A stretch of 64,000 bases of DNA from Demequina sp. NBRC 110056 (lineage in GTDB: Bacteria > Actinomycetota > Actinomycetes > Actinomycetales > Demequinaceae), in contig NZ_BBRM01000007.1 in NCBI RefSeq assembly GCF_002090155.1, forward strand, positions 62,001 through 126,000, given 5' to 3'. Below, in pieces: positions 15,846 to 24,702 of this stretch. The notes under the pieces are model-generated. The model worked only from the letters and a program-made list of their open reading frames with translations. It searched no databases and was not told the origin of the DNA. Position 1 is the first letter of the stretch. Each line of letters begins with the position of its first letter. The position numbers and the translations under genes were made by a program.

Positions 15846-16295
15846 GTGAGCCTCGACCCGCCCCCCGCGCTCGACGCGGGACTCGACCTTCCCTACCTCG
15901 TCTACGGGACCCTGCGGCCCGGCGGCTCCAACGTGCACCGCGTCGAGCGGCACGGCGCGACGCACGAGGGCCGTGTGGTGCTGACGGGCTTCACCATGCT
16001 CGACTCTCCCCGCGGATACCCGTACATCACCCCCGGACGCGCCGACCAGCGGATCGTCGTGGACGTCGTGCGGCCGCCGGCCAGCGCATCGGCGCGGCTG
16101 CGGCTGCGACGCGACCTCGACGCCCTCGAGGACTTCGTCATCGGCGGCACGGTGAACAACTACGAGCGGGTCGCGACCGCGTTCGATGACCCGATCGAGG
16201 GGCGCCGATGCTGGGGCTGGCTCTACGTCGCCGGCGCCGGAGCGCTCATCGACGGTCTGCCGGAGATCGCGTCGGGAGACTGGTTCGTGCGCTGA
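15846..16295 (+). CDS. Gamma-glutamylcyclotransferase-like (AIG2 family) protein
   Basis: A 149-residue protein with the family signature [19 protein letters not shown] near residue 14, the YGTLRxG substrate-binding loop, then [24 protein letters not shown] around residues 87-106, where the catalytic Glu of GGCT folds is expected. The usual reaction is release of 5-oxoproline from gamma-glutamyl compounds, though many bacterial members are uncharacterised. The GTG start at 15846 leaves the YGTL strand at the expected place. Its last 50 bases overlap the 3' end of the convergent glycerol kinase gene. There is no operon partner: the previous gene ends 46 bases before. Confidence 0.75.
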   Translation: MSLDPPPALDAGLDLPYLVYGTLRPGGSNVHRVERHGATHEGRVVLTGFTMLDSPRGYPYITPGRADQRIVVDVVRPPASASARLRLRRDLDALEDFVIGGTVNNYERVATAFDDPIEGRRCWGWLYVAGAGALIDGLPEIASGDWFVR

Positions 16296-17826
16296 GGCGC
16301 ACGTCCGCGGGCGTGGGTGGATACGGTGAGGAGACCCAGCCGAGCGACCGGTCGACGCCCTTGCGCCACTGGGCCAGCTCTGCCTCGCGCTGCTCCTCGC
16401 CGAGCGCGGGCTCCCAGCGCCTGCCCTCGCGCCACAGCTCTCGGAGCTCGTCGAGCCCGGACCAGAACCCGACCGCCAGGCCCGCGGCGTACGCGGCGCC
16501 CAGCGCCGTGGTCTCGGACACTTCGGGTCGCACGACGGGAACGCCCAACGCGTCGGCCTGCACCTGCATGAGCAGGTCGTTGACCACCATGCCGCCGTCG
16601 ACCTTGAGCTCGGTCAGCGGGACGCCGGTGTCCGCGACCATCGCGTCGAGCACCTCGCGCGACTGCCACGCGACGGCCTCGAGGGCCGCGCGGGCGATGT
16701 GATCGTGCGTGGTGAAGCGGGTGATGCCCAGCAGCGCGCCGCGAGCGTCCGGCCTCCAGTGCGGCGCGAGCAGTCCGGAGAACGCCGGGACCAGCACCAC
16801 CCCGCCGGCGTCGTCGACGCGACGTGCGAGCGTCTCGACCTCGGCCGCCGAGGCGATGATGCCCAGCGAGTCGCGCAGCCACTGCACGAGGGACCCGGTC
16901 ACGGCGATCGAGCCCTCGAGCGCGTACGCCAGCTCGCCCGAGTCGAGCTCGTAGGCGACCGTCGTGATGAGGCCGTTGTCGGAGAACACGGGCTCGCCGC
17001 CCGTGTTGAGGAGCACGAAGTTGCCCGTGCCGTAGGTGTTCTTCGACTCGCCCTCGCGGAACGCCGCCTGGCCGAAGGTCGCCGCCTGCTGGTCGCCCAG
17101 CACCCCGGTGATGGGCACCTCGCGCAGCAGGCTCGACTGCGCCGCGCGACCGAAGGCGTCGGAGGACCGCCGGATCTCGGGCAGACACGCCCGCGGCAGC
17201 CCGAACACCTCGAGCATCTCGTCGGACCAGTCGCGGGTCCTGAGATCCATGAGCAGGGTGCGGCTCGCGTTGGTGACGTCCGTGGCGTGCACGCCGCCCT
17301 GGGGCCCGCCGGTGAGGTTCCACAGCACCCAGCTGTCGATGGTGCCGCACAGCAGCTCGCCGCGCTCGGCGCGGGCCTGGCCGTCCTCGACGTGGTCGAG
17401 GATCCACCGGAACTTGGACGCCGAGAAGTAGGCGTCGAGCGGCAGGCCGGTGGTCTGGACGAAGGCGTCCCGACCGTGGCGCTCGGTGAGCTCGTCGATC
17501 GCCGGCTGGGTACGGGTGTCCTGCCAGACCACGGCGTTGTACGCGGGCTCGCCGGTCGCGGGGTCCCACACCACCGCGGTCTCGCGCTGGTTGGTGATCC
17601 CCACGGCGGCGACGTCGTGGCGCGTGACGCTCGCCTTCGCCATCGCGAAGCCCACGGCCTCCCTGACGTTCTCCCAGATCTCCAACGGGTCGTGCTCGAC
17701 CCAGCCGGGCTCGGGGAAGTGCTGGCGGTGCTCGAACTGTCCCGAGGCGACCACCGTGCCGCGCGCGTCGAAGACGATCGCCCTGGTGCTCGTCGTGCCC
17801 TGGTCGATCGACACGATGTACGTCAC
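16246..17826 (-). CDS. glpK: Glycerol kinase
   Basis: A 526-residue FGGY-family kinase that phosphorylates glycerol to sn-glycerol 3-phosphate with ATP. Diagnostic segments are the N-terminal [45 protein letters not shown] (glycerol-binding), [42 protein letters not shown] and the late [15 protein letters not shown]. The GTG at 17826 has GGGAG seven bases upstream and begins the protein exactly at the normal GlpK start. The end carries about 25 residues beyond the usual RSLGW, and this extension overlaps the convergent cyclotransferase-like gene. The glpK promoter region contains a GTGCAC-N4-GTGCAC palindrome. Confidence 0.96.
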   Translation of the reverse strand: MTYIVSIDQGTTSTRAIVFDARGTVVASGQFEHRQHFPEPGWVEHDPLEIWENVREAVGFAMAKASVTRHDVAAVGITNQRETAVVWDPATGEPAYNAVVWQDTRTQPAIDELTERHGRDAFVQTTGLPLDAYFSASKFRWILDHVEDGQARAERGELLCGTIDSWVLWNLTGGPQGGVHATDVTNASRTLLMDLRTRDWSDEMLEVFGLPRACLPEIRRSSDAFGRAAQSSLLREVPITGVLGDQQAATFGQAAFREGESKNTYGTGNFVLLNTGGEPVFSDNGLITTVAYELDSGELAYALEGSIAVTGSLVQWLRDSLGIIASAAEVETLARRVDDAGGVVLVPAFSGLLAPHWRPDARGALLGITRFTTHDHIARAALEAVAWQSREVLDAMVADTGVPLTELKVDGGMVVNDLLMQVQADALGVPVVRPEVSETTALGAAYAAGLAVGFWSGLDELRELWREGRRWEPALGEEQREAELAQWRKGVDRSLGWVSSPYPPTPADVRLSARTSLPTRSPADRR

Positions 17827-17904
17827 ATCAGCTCCCTTGCGTCGCGTGCTCGTCGCGTGACTCACCTGGCAACCTACGCGGCGCCGGGTGCGCGTGCCAA
17901 CGGC

Positions 17905-17920
17905 GTGCACCGATGTGCAC
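17905..17920 (-). promoter_or_regulatory. Candidate operator upstream of glpK
   Basis: GTGCAC-CGAT-GTGCAC is a 6-4-6 inverted repeat 79 bases before the glpK start. It matches the spacing and sequence of the repeat at 18930-18945 between the regulator and glpD, suggesting that one regulator binds both. Confidence 0.6.
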
Positions 17921-17950
17921 CGGGCGTGTGTCTCGGCGCCGCCCGGATGC

Positions 17951-18919
17951 TCAGCTGCTCGCGATGAGCCCGCGCGCGAGCGCCTCGTCGACCACCAGGT
18001 CCGTCACCAGCCCGCCGGCCAGCGCGCCGCGCACGCCCGCGAGCTTCTGCGGCCCCGAGGCGACGCAGACGCGGCGCGGCACTCGCCGCAGCGTCGACAG
18101 GCGCGGCCCCGAGCTGCGGGCGTTGAGCGCGATGCCGTCCGACGAGCCGTCGCCTCGGTAGAACACGGTGGCGACGTCGCCCACCGCCTTGTCGTCCTTG
18201 AGGCTGCGGAAGTCGGCCGTGCTGAGGTAGCCGCCGATGTAGACCTGGCTCGGCACCTCCGCGAACGGCGAGCCGATGCCGAAGATCGCGACGTCCATGC
18301 GTGCCTGGAGGTCGAGCAGGCGCCGGATCGACCGCTCCTTCCATAGCGCGACCTTCGTCGCGGGATCGTCGAAGAACGCGGGGACCGGGAACTGCTGCAC
18401 GCGTGCGTGGTAGGCGCGGCCGAAGCGCCCGAGGATCTCCGACGAGTACTCGATGCCGGTGCTCTGGGTGTTGCCGGCCCCGTTCATCTGCACGACCGAG
18501 GTGTTGCGCGTGGGCCGCGACGGCAGGTGCTTGCTGATCGCGCTGAGCGTCGAGCCCCACGCCACGCCGACGACCATGTTCGAGTCCACGAAGCCGCTGA
18601 ACAGACGCGCGGCATGGATGGCGACGCGCTCGAGGCGCTCGACGTCGCTCACGACGTCCGGCACGGGGATGATGTGCGCCCGCACCCGGTGACGGTCGGA
18701 GACGCGTCGCTCGAGCTCCCCCACGTGCAGGTCCGGCGTGTGCACCTGGATCTCGACGATCCCGGACTCGCGGGCGTGGGCGAGCAGGCGCGAGATCGAC
18801 GACCGCGAGGTGCCGAGCTCGCGCGCGATCGCCTCCATCGTCTGGTCCTGCATGTAGTAGAGCTGGGCGGCGCGCAGCGCGATCTGCGCCCGCCGGGCAT
18901 CGGGGCTCTCATCGCGCAT
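17951..18919 (-). CDS. SorC/DeoR-type sugar-binding transcriptional regulator of the glycerol genes
   Basis: A 322-residue regulator. The N-terminal helix-turn-helix covers [49 protein letters not shown] (residues about 9-57), typical of the SorC family, followed by the sugar-phosphate-binding effector domain with [40 protein letters not shown] and [10 protein letters not shown]. The ATG at 18919 has AAGGAGG upstream. Placed between glpK and the divergent glpD, it most likely controls both, with glycerol 3-phosphate or glycerol as the probable inducer. GlpR of E. coli is a DeoR-type protein, so this is an analogous, not orthologous, arrangement. The operator-like palindrome at 18930 sits just upstream of its own start, implying autoregulation. 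Confidence 0.85.
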   Translation of the reverse strand: MRDESPDARRAQIALRAAQLYYMQDQTMEAIARELGTSRSSISRLLAHARESGIVEIQVHTPDLHVGELERRVSDRHRVRAHIIPVPDVVSDVERLERVAIHAARLFSGFVDSNMVVGVAWGSTLSAISKHLPSRPTRNTSVVQMNGAGNTQSTGIEYSSEILGRFGRAYHARVQQFPVPAFFDDPATKVALWKERSIRRLLDLQARMDVAIFGIGSPFAEVPSQVYIGGYLSTADFRSLKDDKAVGDVATVFYRGDGSSDGIALNARSSGPRLSTLRRVPRRVCVASGPQKLAGVRGALAGGLVTDLVVDEALARGLIASS

Positions 18920-18929
18920 CGTCGCCTCC

Positions 18930-18945
18930 TTGCACATTCGTGCAC
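18930..18945. promoter_or_regulatory. Candidate operator in the regulator/glpD divergent promoter
   Basis: TTGCAC-ATTC-GTGCAC has the same 6-4-6 layout as the glpK site, with an additional half site TTGCAC at 18951-18956. It lies 11 bases before the regulator start and about 40 before the glpD start. Confidence 0.6.
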
Positions 18946-18986
18946 TCGCGTTGCACCGAGGGTCAACGCCTCCTGATCATAGACAT

Positions 18987-20756
18987 GTGGAAGAGCAGAC
19001 GAACGACCTCGACGGCGTCCAGGCGGCGCCCGCCACGATCGCGCCCAGCCCCAACCCCAGCCCCAGCCCTCGGCTCGGCGGCGACGACCGCACGACGGTG
19101 CTCATCATCGGCGGCGGCATCAACGGCATCGCGACCTTCCGCGACCTGTGCCTGCAGGGTGTCGACGCGATCCTTGTCGAGCGCGGCGACCTGTCCTCGG
19201 GCGCGTCCTCGGCGTCGAGCCACATGGTGCACGGAGGACTGCGCTACCTCGAGAATGGCGAGATGCGCCTGGTCCAGGAGTCGGTGCGCGAGCGCAACGC
19301 CCTGCTGCGCACCGCCGCCCACCACGTGCGCCCCCTGGCCACCACCATCCCGCTGCGCCGGACCTTCTCGGGCATCGTCGCGGCTCCGCTGCGTGTCCTG
19401 CGCCATCGGCCGTCCGCCGGCACGGAGCGAGGCGCGCTGCTCGCGAAGCTCGGCCTCACCCTGTACGACTCGTACTCGCGGCGCACCGGCCGGCTGCCGC
19501 GCCACGAGTTCGACGGCCCGCGCCGCACCCACGAGCGCTTCCCGGCGATGGCCGACGACATCCGCTACACCGCGACCTACTACGACGCCTCCGTCGGCCA
19601 GCCCGAGCGGGTCGCGGTCGACCTGGTCCTCGACGGACTCGCCGCCAACCCTCGCTCGCGGGTCCTCACCTACACGGAGGCGGTCGCGATGGGCGCGGAC
19701 GGCGTCCGGGTGCGGGACCTGCTCACCGGCACCGAGGCCTCCCTCGACGCGGACGTGATCGTCAACGCCTCGGGACCATGGGCCGACCTCACCGGCGCGG
19801 CCCTCGGTCGCCCGTCGGCGTTCATGGGCGGCACCAAGGGATCCCACATCGTCGTCGACAACCCGGCGCTGCTCGACGCGACCAACGGCCACGAGATCTT
19901 CTTCGAGCACCCCGACGGGCGCATCGTGCTCGTGTACCCGCTGCACGGCCGCGTCATGATCGGCACCACCGACATCCCCGCCGACCCCCGCGAGCCCGCC
20001 CGGTGCACCGACGAGGAGGTGGACTACTTCCTCGAGCTCGTGGGGCTCGTGTTCCCGGACATCCCGGTGACGCGCGAGCAGATCGTCTACCGCTTCGCCG
20101 GGATCCGGCCGCTGCCCGCCGCCGGGGACGCCAAGCCGGGCGCGGTCTCGCGCGACTATCGCGTCGAGCGCGAGCAGGACGCGTCGGGTCGCGAGCTGGT
20201 GACGATCGTGGGCGGCAAGTGGACCACCTTCCGCGCCCTGGGCGAGCGCGTCACGGACGAGATCCTGGGCGTCCTCGACCTGCCGCGCCGGCGGCACACG
20301 CTGCGCGAGCCCATCGGCGGCGCGAAGCGCTACCCGCGCGGCCCCGAGCGGCGCGCCGCGTGGCTCGACGAGCGCCTGGCCGGCGTGCCCGAGCCGCGCC
20401 GCGAGGTGCTCTTCGCCCGCTACGGCACGCGCGCGCAGCAGGTCGCCGAGCACTGCGCCGCGGGTCCCGACGAGCCCATCGCCGGCACCGAGCTCACGGC
20501 CCGCGAGGTCGACTTCCTGGCCCGAGCCGAGCACGTCCGTCGCGTCGACGACGTGCTCCTGCGGCGCACGACCCTCGCCTTCACGGGTCGCGTCACCGCG
20601 GCGGTCGTCGACAGGACGGCCGATGCGCTTGCCGGCACCCTCGCCTGGTCGCCCGAGCAGCGGGCGGCCGAGGTGGAGCGGGCCGTCGCGGTGCTCGAGG
20701 ACGCCCACGGCGTGCGCCTCGGGAGCACGGCGACGTGCGGCGGTCCGCGCGACTGA
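18987..20756 (+). CDS. glpD: Aerobic glycerol-3-phosphate dehydrogenase
   Basis: A 589-residue FAD-dependent enzyme that oxidises sn-glycerol 3-phosphate to dihydroxyacetone phosphate and passes electrons to the quinone pool at the inner face of the membrane. FAD-binding Rossmann motif VLIIGGGINGIATFRDLCLQG at about residue 38, then SSGASSASSHMVHGGLRYLE, VIVNASGPWAD, GTKGSHIVVDN, VYPLHGRVMIGTTDIPAD, YRFAGIRPL and VGGKWTTFRALGE all match GlpD; a C-terminal DAO_C helical domain follows. The start is uncertain: I took the GTG at 18987, which leaves a Pro/Ser-rich leader of about 30 residues before the FAD motif and has no strong ribosome site. It is divergent from the regulator. Confidence 0.93.
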   Translation: MEEQTNDLDGVQAAPATIAPSPNPSPSPRLGGDDRTTVLIIGGGINGIATFRDLCLQGVDAILVERGDLSSGASSASSHMVHGGLRYLENGEMRLVQESVRERNALLRTAAHHVRPLATTIPLRRTFSGIVAAPLRVLRHRPSAGTERGALLAKLGLTLYDSYSRRTGRLPRHEFDGPRRTHERFPAMADDIRYTATYYDASVGQPERVAVDLVLDGLAANPRSRVLTYTEAVAMGADGVRVRDLLTGTEASLDADVIVNASGPWADLTGAALGRPSAFMGGTKGSHIVVDNPALLDATNGHEIFFEHPDGRIVLVYPLHGRVMIGTTDIPADPREPARCTDEEVDYFLELVGLVFPDIPVTREQIVYRFAGIRPLPAAGDAKPGAVSRDYRVEREQDASGRELVTIVGGKWTTFRALGERVTDEILGVLDLPRRRHTLREPIGGAKRYPRGPERRAAWLDERLAGVPEPRREVLFARYGTRAQQVAEHCAAGPDEPIAGTELTAREVDFLARAEHVRRVDDVLLRRTTLAFTGRVTAAVVDRTADALAGTLAWSPEQRAAEVERAVAVLEDAHGVRLGSTATCGGPRD

Positions 20757-20766
20757 GCGAGGCAAA

Positions 20767-20783
20767 CCCGCGGTGAACGCGGG
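20767..20783 (+). terminator. Weak hairpin after glpD
   Basis: CCCGCG-gtgaa-CGCGGG, a 6-bp stem 11 bases after the glpD stop. It is short but well placed. Confidence 0.4.
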
Positions 20784-20820
20784 CCCCCGCGCGTGACGCG
20801 GCGCTGAACGTCGTGTGAAA
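20772..20820 (+). promoter_or_regulatory. PHO-box-like direct repeats upstream of the phosphoesterase
   Basis: GGTGAAC (20772), CGTGACG (20792), GCTGAAC (20803) and TGTGAAA (20814) resemble the reverse complement of the actinobacterial PhoP half site GTTCACC. The last three units are spaced exactly 11 bases apart, the periodicity known for PHO boxes; the first is 20 bases before the second. An inverted repeat AAACTCCG/CGGAGTTT (20818-20847) follows. Confidence 0.35.
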
Positions 20821-20930
20821 CTCCGGCGATCGGGCCCGGCGGAGTTTGACCAGGGCCCTCCGAGAGGCTGGCATGGGCGCGTCCGGCGCCGGCGGAGACG
20901 CCGCCGGGGTCGCCAAGGAGCCGACGCGCG

Positions 20931-23900
20931 ATGTTCTTCCGAGCCGTACTCGCCCCCCTCCCGCCCCGCCACCTGTTCCGCCGCACCGCTGCGGTGGCGC
21001 TCGCGACCCTCGCCGCGACGACGGCGACGTCGCTCGGGGCCCCGGCGAGCGCATCGGCGCTGCTGCCGTTGCGGCCCATCCCCGAGCCCGAACGCTTCGA
21101 CCCGATCGTCCAGGTGACGGAGATCGCGGCGGACAGCGCGAACATCGCCGGGACCGATGCCTACGAGTTCATCGAGGTAGTCAACGCGTCGGACGCGCCG
21201 CTCGACTGGGCGGACTTCGCGGTGCGCTACGTGACGCCGCTGGCCGACCTGTCGACACGGACGCACCACCACTGGCCGACCGTCGGCGCGAGTCCCGTGC
21301 TCGAACCCGGGGACGCGCTCGTGCTGTGGGTGCGCACCCCCGCGAACGCGGCGCTCACGGTCCCCGACTTCAACGCCGCGTATGGCACGTCGCTCGTGGC
21401 CGGCGCGAGCATCGTCGGGGTCGAGGGTCCGGGCATGGCGAACGGCGCCATGCGCGGCATCGAGGTGGTCACGCGGGCGGGGCTGTCGGTCTCCCGGGCG
21501 TACTACAACCTGGACGGCGACACGGACACGGCGAGCGGCCGCGGCATGCACTACGGGCACACGGCCGATGCGCACGCGCCCCAGCCCTCCCGTGGGCTGA
21601 GCGCGGCGTCGCCGGGGGTGGTGGACCCGTCGCAGACCGGCCCCGCCGTCGCGCCGCCGCCGGCGGGAGACCCGCCGATGCTCGCTCACGAGCCCCGTCA
21701 GGCGTTCGTCCCGGGCAGGCCCGTGGAGCTCGAGGCGTGGTCCGAAGACGACGGCCTGCTGCGCGGGCTGGTCGTGGAGTGGTGGAGCGACCTCGACCCC
21801 GAGGTGCGCGCGCGCCGCCTCGAGACGGACGAGCTGGGGATCGCCCACATCACCCTCGGCGCCTCGGAGACCATGGCCCGCGAGGAGATCCACTACCGCA
21901 TCACCGCGACGGACGGCTTCGCCGAGACCGCGACCGAGGTGCACACCATCGTGAGCGCCGCCGACTCTCCCGCGGTGACGCTGCGCCACGTCGACTCGTC
22001 CCCCGCCGAGGCCGCGCCGTGGGTGGCCTCCGAGGCGATCCAGCCGGTGATGATCCGGGACGCGTCGCGCGACGGGGCGGCCGTGACCGGCACCACGACG
22101 GTGGTGGCATCCACGGTCCTCGACGAGCCGCTGGCTCTCAGCGTCGACGGCGCCGACGTCGCCGCCGAGCCGGCGCTCGCGCACGAGCCGATCCTCGCGT
22201 TCGAGGCGACCCTCACCGACGACTACTTCCGCAACGGCGTGATGCTCGGTGACCGCGTGCTCGGCGTCTTCGATGTGGGCACCTACGGCGACCAGCGGAC
22301 CATCGAGACCCGCGTGCCCCTCACGGCGGTGCGTCCGGGCGAGCCGTTCACGGTGTCGATCGTGTCCGGCACCAAGGCCGCCACCGGCCCGGACTCCCAC
22401 GAGGGCAACGACGACTTCGCCGTGAGCGACGTGCGGCTGGTCCTCCCCGACGGAGGCGTGGTGCGACCGGTGCAGGGGCGCGACCCGAGCGCGTGGGTCG
22501 CCGTCGGCGACGGCGCCCGGGCGACCGATGCGCTCGCGGCTACCTTCGTCGTCCCCGCCTCCGCGTTCACGGCGGTCGCGTACTCGTGGGAGACCGGCGA
22601 CGGCGCGGATGGGCCGCACCGGGTCACGGCGCGCGCCGGCAGCGCCGAGGCGACGCTGGGCCTTGAGGTGGACAACACCGCGCCCGTGCTCGCTCCCTCC
22701 ATCGTCGCCGGGACCACCATCCGCGGCGAGGTGGAGCTGGACGTCGTGGCGAGCGATGCCGGCTCGGGAGTCGACGAGGTCGCGGCGACGCTCGATGGCC
22801 GCGCGGTCACGCTGCCGGTCACGGCGTCGTCGCTGACCGGGGAGCCCGGCGATCACGTGCTCACTGCGACGGCCACCGATCGCGAGGGCAACGCGGCGTC
22901 GGTGACGGTGCCGTTCTCGGTGCCGCACGAGCTTCCCGCGATCTCCGCGACCGGCGAGGAAGGGTCGCTCCACGCGACCGCCACCGACGTCGAGGGCGAC
23001 GCGGTGGAGGTGACGTTCGCGCGCGGCCGGGCGCTCGCGCTCGGCGCGGAGGTGACGGTGTCCTCCGGCACCACTCCTGACGCTGCGGCCGTGGACCGGC
23101 CCGAGGCGCGGGCAGCATCCACCGCGGAGTTCGAGGCGCTCGCGGCACCGGGTTCCGGGGTCGTCGCGGTCGAGGCGGACGGCGGCCTGCCGTACCAGCT
23201 GGTCGAGGCGCGGGTTCCGGCCGGGTCGGAGGCGGCGAGCGTGCGGCTGCGGTGGGACGGCACCGCCAACGCCGGCGCGCGCGTGACGCTGCGGGTGCTC
23301 GACGCCGCGGGCCAGGCGTGGGTCGAGGCGGACTCCGTCGTCACGCCCGCGGGTGACGGCCAGCAGGACGTCGCGCTCGACGGCGTGGTGAGCGTGGGCG
23401 ACCACGCGCGCGACGGCGTGGTGACCGCGCTCGTCCAGCACTCGGACGGGTACGCCGGGGCCGACCTTACGACGCGGGAGAGCGCGGTGGCCCCTCACCA
23501 CCCGGACGACACCCCGCGCGACCAGTACGACTTCACCATCGCGTGGGAGTCGGACACCCAGTACTACAACGCCCGCGCGGACATCTTCGACCGGCAGCTG
23601 TCCATCCACGACTTCCTGCTCGAGCGGCGCGAGGCGCTCAACCTCCAGTACATGGTGCACACCGGCGACATCGTCGACCTGTCCGCGGACGAGGCCCAGT
23701 GGCTGCGCGCGGAGGAGGCCTACGCCCCGCTCGACGAGGCCGACCTGCCGTACGGCGTGCTCGCCGGCAACCACGACGTCGACCAGCAGACCAACGACTA
23801 CACCGACTTCTCCCGATGGTTCGGCGACCAGCGCTTCGCGCATCGGCCCTGGTTCGGCGGCTCGCACGAGGACAACCGCGGCCACTACGACCTCGTCACC

Positions 23901-24623
23901 GCCGGCGGCGTCGACCTCATGTTCGTCTACATGGGCTGGGGCGCCGCGGACGAGCAGATCGCGTGGCTCAACGAGGTGCTCGCGCGTCACCCCGAGAGGG
24001 TCGCGGTGCTCGCGCTCCACGAGTACATGCTCACCACCGGCGGCCTGGGCATCATCCCGCAGCGCATCCACGACGAGGTGGTGGCGACCAACCCCAACGT
24101 CCGCATGGTGATGAGCGGGCACTATCACGACGCCTTCACGCGGCTCGATCGCTTCGACGACGACGGCGACGGCACGCCCGACCGGGCGGTGACGTCCATG
24201 CTGTTCGACTATCAGGACCTGCCGAACGGCGGCGAGGGCTACCTGCGACTGCTCCACTTCGACAACGACGGCCAGCGCATCCTGGTGCGGACCTACTCCG
24301 ACCACCTCGAGGACTACTCCGCGGTCCACCCCTCGCTGTCGGACCACCACCAGGAGTTCGAGATCCCCTACGCGCAGGCGGGCATCACGGTGTCGCCCAA
24401 GGTCCTGACGGCCGATGCGGTGCGTGTCGACGTCCTCACCGACGAGGTGATCGCGGAGTTCAGCGACGTCGCGTCCGGCAGCTCGGTCAGCGCCGAGGGC
24501 GAGGCGGTCGCCGCCGCGTGGTACGCCCGCGCCGAGGACCCCTATGGCGCGGTCGCGTACAGCGAGGTCGTGACTCCCGCGGCGGTGACGGTCGCGCAGC
24601 CCGTGCCGCAGCGCACGCCCTGA
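20931..24623 (+). CDS. Secreted metallophosphoesterase with lamin-tail domain
   Basis: A 1230-residue exported protein. It has a cleavable signal peptide (basic start, hydrophobic TAAVALATLAATTATSLGAP, then ASASA about residue 44). A lamin-tail domain (LTD, about 58-190) is recognisable from VQVTEIAADSANIAGTDAYEFIEVVN and the SVSRAYYNLDG end. Several beta-sandwich or Ig-like spacers follow. The calcineurin-like phosphoesterase domain, from about 860, shows its metal ligands in AWESDTQYY, VHTGDIVDLS, GVLAGNHDVD, VLALHEYML and VMSGHYHDAF. It probably hydrolyses extracellular phosphodiesters or nucleotides. AAGGAG lies about 11 bases before the ATG. No sortase motif or C-terminal anchor is visible. 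PHO-box-like repeats upstream suggest phosphate control. Confidence 0.85.
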   Translation: MFFRAVLAPLPPRHLFRRTAAVALATLAATTATSLGAPASASALLPLRPIPEPERFDPIVQVTEIAADSANIAGTDAYEFIEVVNASDAPLDWADFAVRYVTPLADLSTRTHHHWPTVGASPVLEPGDALVLWVRTPANAALTVPDFNAAYGTSLVAGASIVGVEGPGMANGAMRGIEVVTRAGLSVSRAYYNLDGDTDTASGRGMHYGHTADAHAPQPSRGLSAASPGVVDPSQTGPAVAPPPAGDPPMLAHEPRQAFVPGRPVELEAWSEDDGLLRGLVVEWWSDLDPEVRARRLETDELGIAHITLGASETMAREEIHYRITATDGFAETATEVHTIVSAADSPAVTLRHVDSSPAEAAPWVASEAIQPVMIRDASRDGAAVTGTTTVVASTVLDEPLALSVDGADVAAEPALAHEPILAFEATLTDDYFRNGVMLGDRVLGVFDVGTYGDQRTIETRVPLTAVRPGEPFTVSIVSGTKAATGPDSHEGNDDFAVSDVRLVLPDGGVVRPVQGRDPSAWVAVGDGARATDALAATFVVPASAFTAVAYSWETGDGADGPHRVTARAGSAEATLGLEVDNTAPVLAPSIVAGTTIRGEVELDVVASDAGSGVDEVAATLDGRAVTLPVTASSLTGEPGDHVLTATATDREGNAASVTVPFSVPHELPAISATGEEGSLHATATDVEGDAVEVTFARGRALALGAEVTVSSGTTPDAAAVDRPEARAASTAEFEALAAPGSGVVAVEADGGLPYQLVEARVPAGSEAASVRLRWDGTANAGARVTLRVLDAAGQAWVEADSVVTPAGDGQQDVALDGVVSVGDHARDGVVTALVQHSDGYAGADLTTRESAVAPHHPDDTPRDQYDFTIAWESDTQYYNARADIFDRQLSIHDFLLERREALNLQYMVHTGDIVDLSADEAQWLRAEEAYAPLDEADLPYGVLAGNHDVDQQTNDYTDFSRWFGDQRFAHRPWFGGSHEDNRGHYDLVTAGGVDLMFVYMGWGAADEQIAWLNEVLARHPERVAVLALHEYMLTTGGLGIIPQRIHDEVVATNPNVRMVMSGHYHDAFTRLDRFDDDGDGTPDRAVTSMLFDYQDLPNGGEGYLRLLHFDNDGQRILVRTYSDHLEDYSAVHPSLSDHHQEFEIPYAQAGITVSPKVLTADAVRVDVLTDEVIAEFSDVASGSSVSAEGEAVAAAWYARAEDPYGAVAYSEVVTPAAVTVAQPVPQRTP

Positions 24624-24646
24624 CGCGCTCTCGGACGCCTCGAGAG

Positions 24647-24684
24647 AGCGCGAACGCCCCGGCCGAGGCCGGGGCGTTCGCGCT
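24647..24684. terminator. Strong bidirectional terminator
   Basis: An 18-bp perfect stem, AGCGCGAACGCCCCGGCC with its complement and a tiny loop around GA at 24665-24666, lies between two convergent genes that end at 24623 and 24703. Confidence 0.85.
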
Positions 24685-24702
24685 GCTACGGGTGCGCCGC
24701 AG

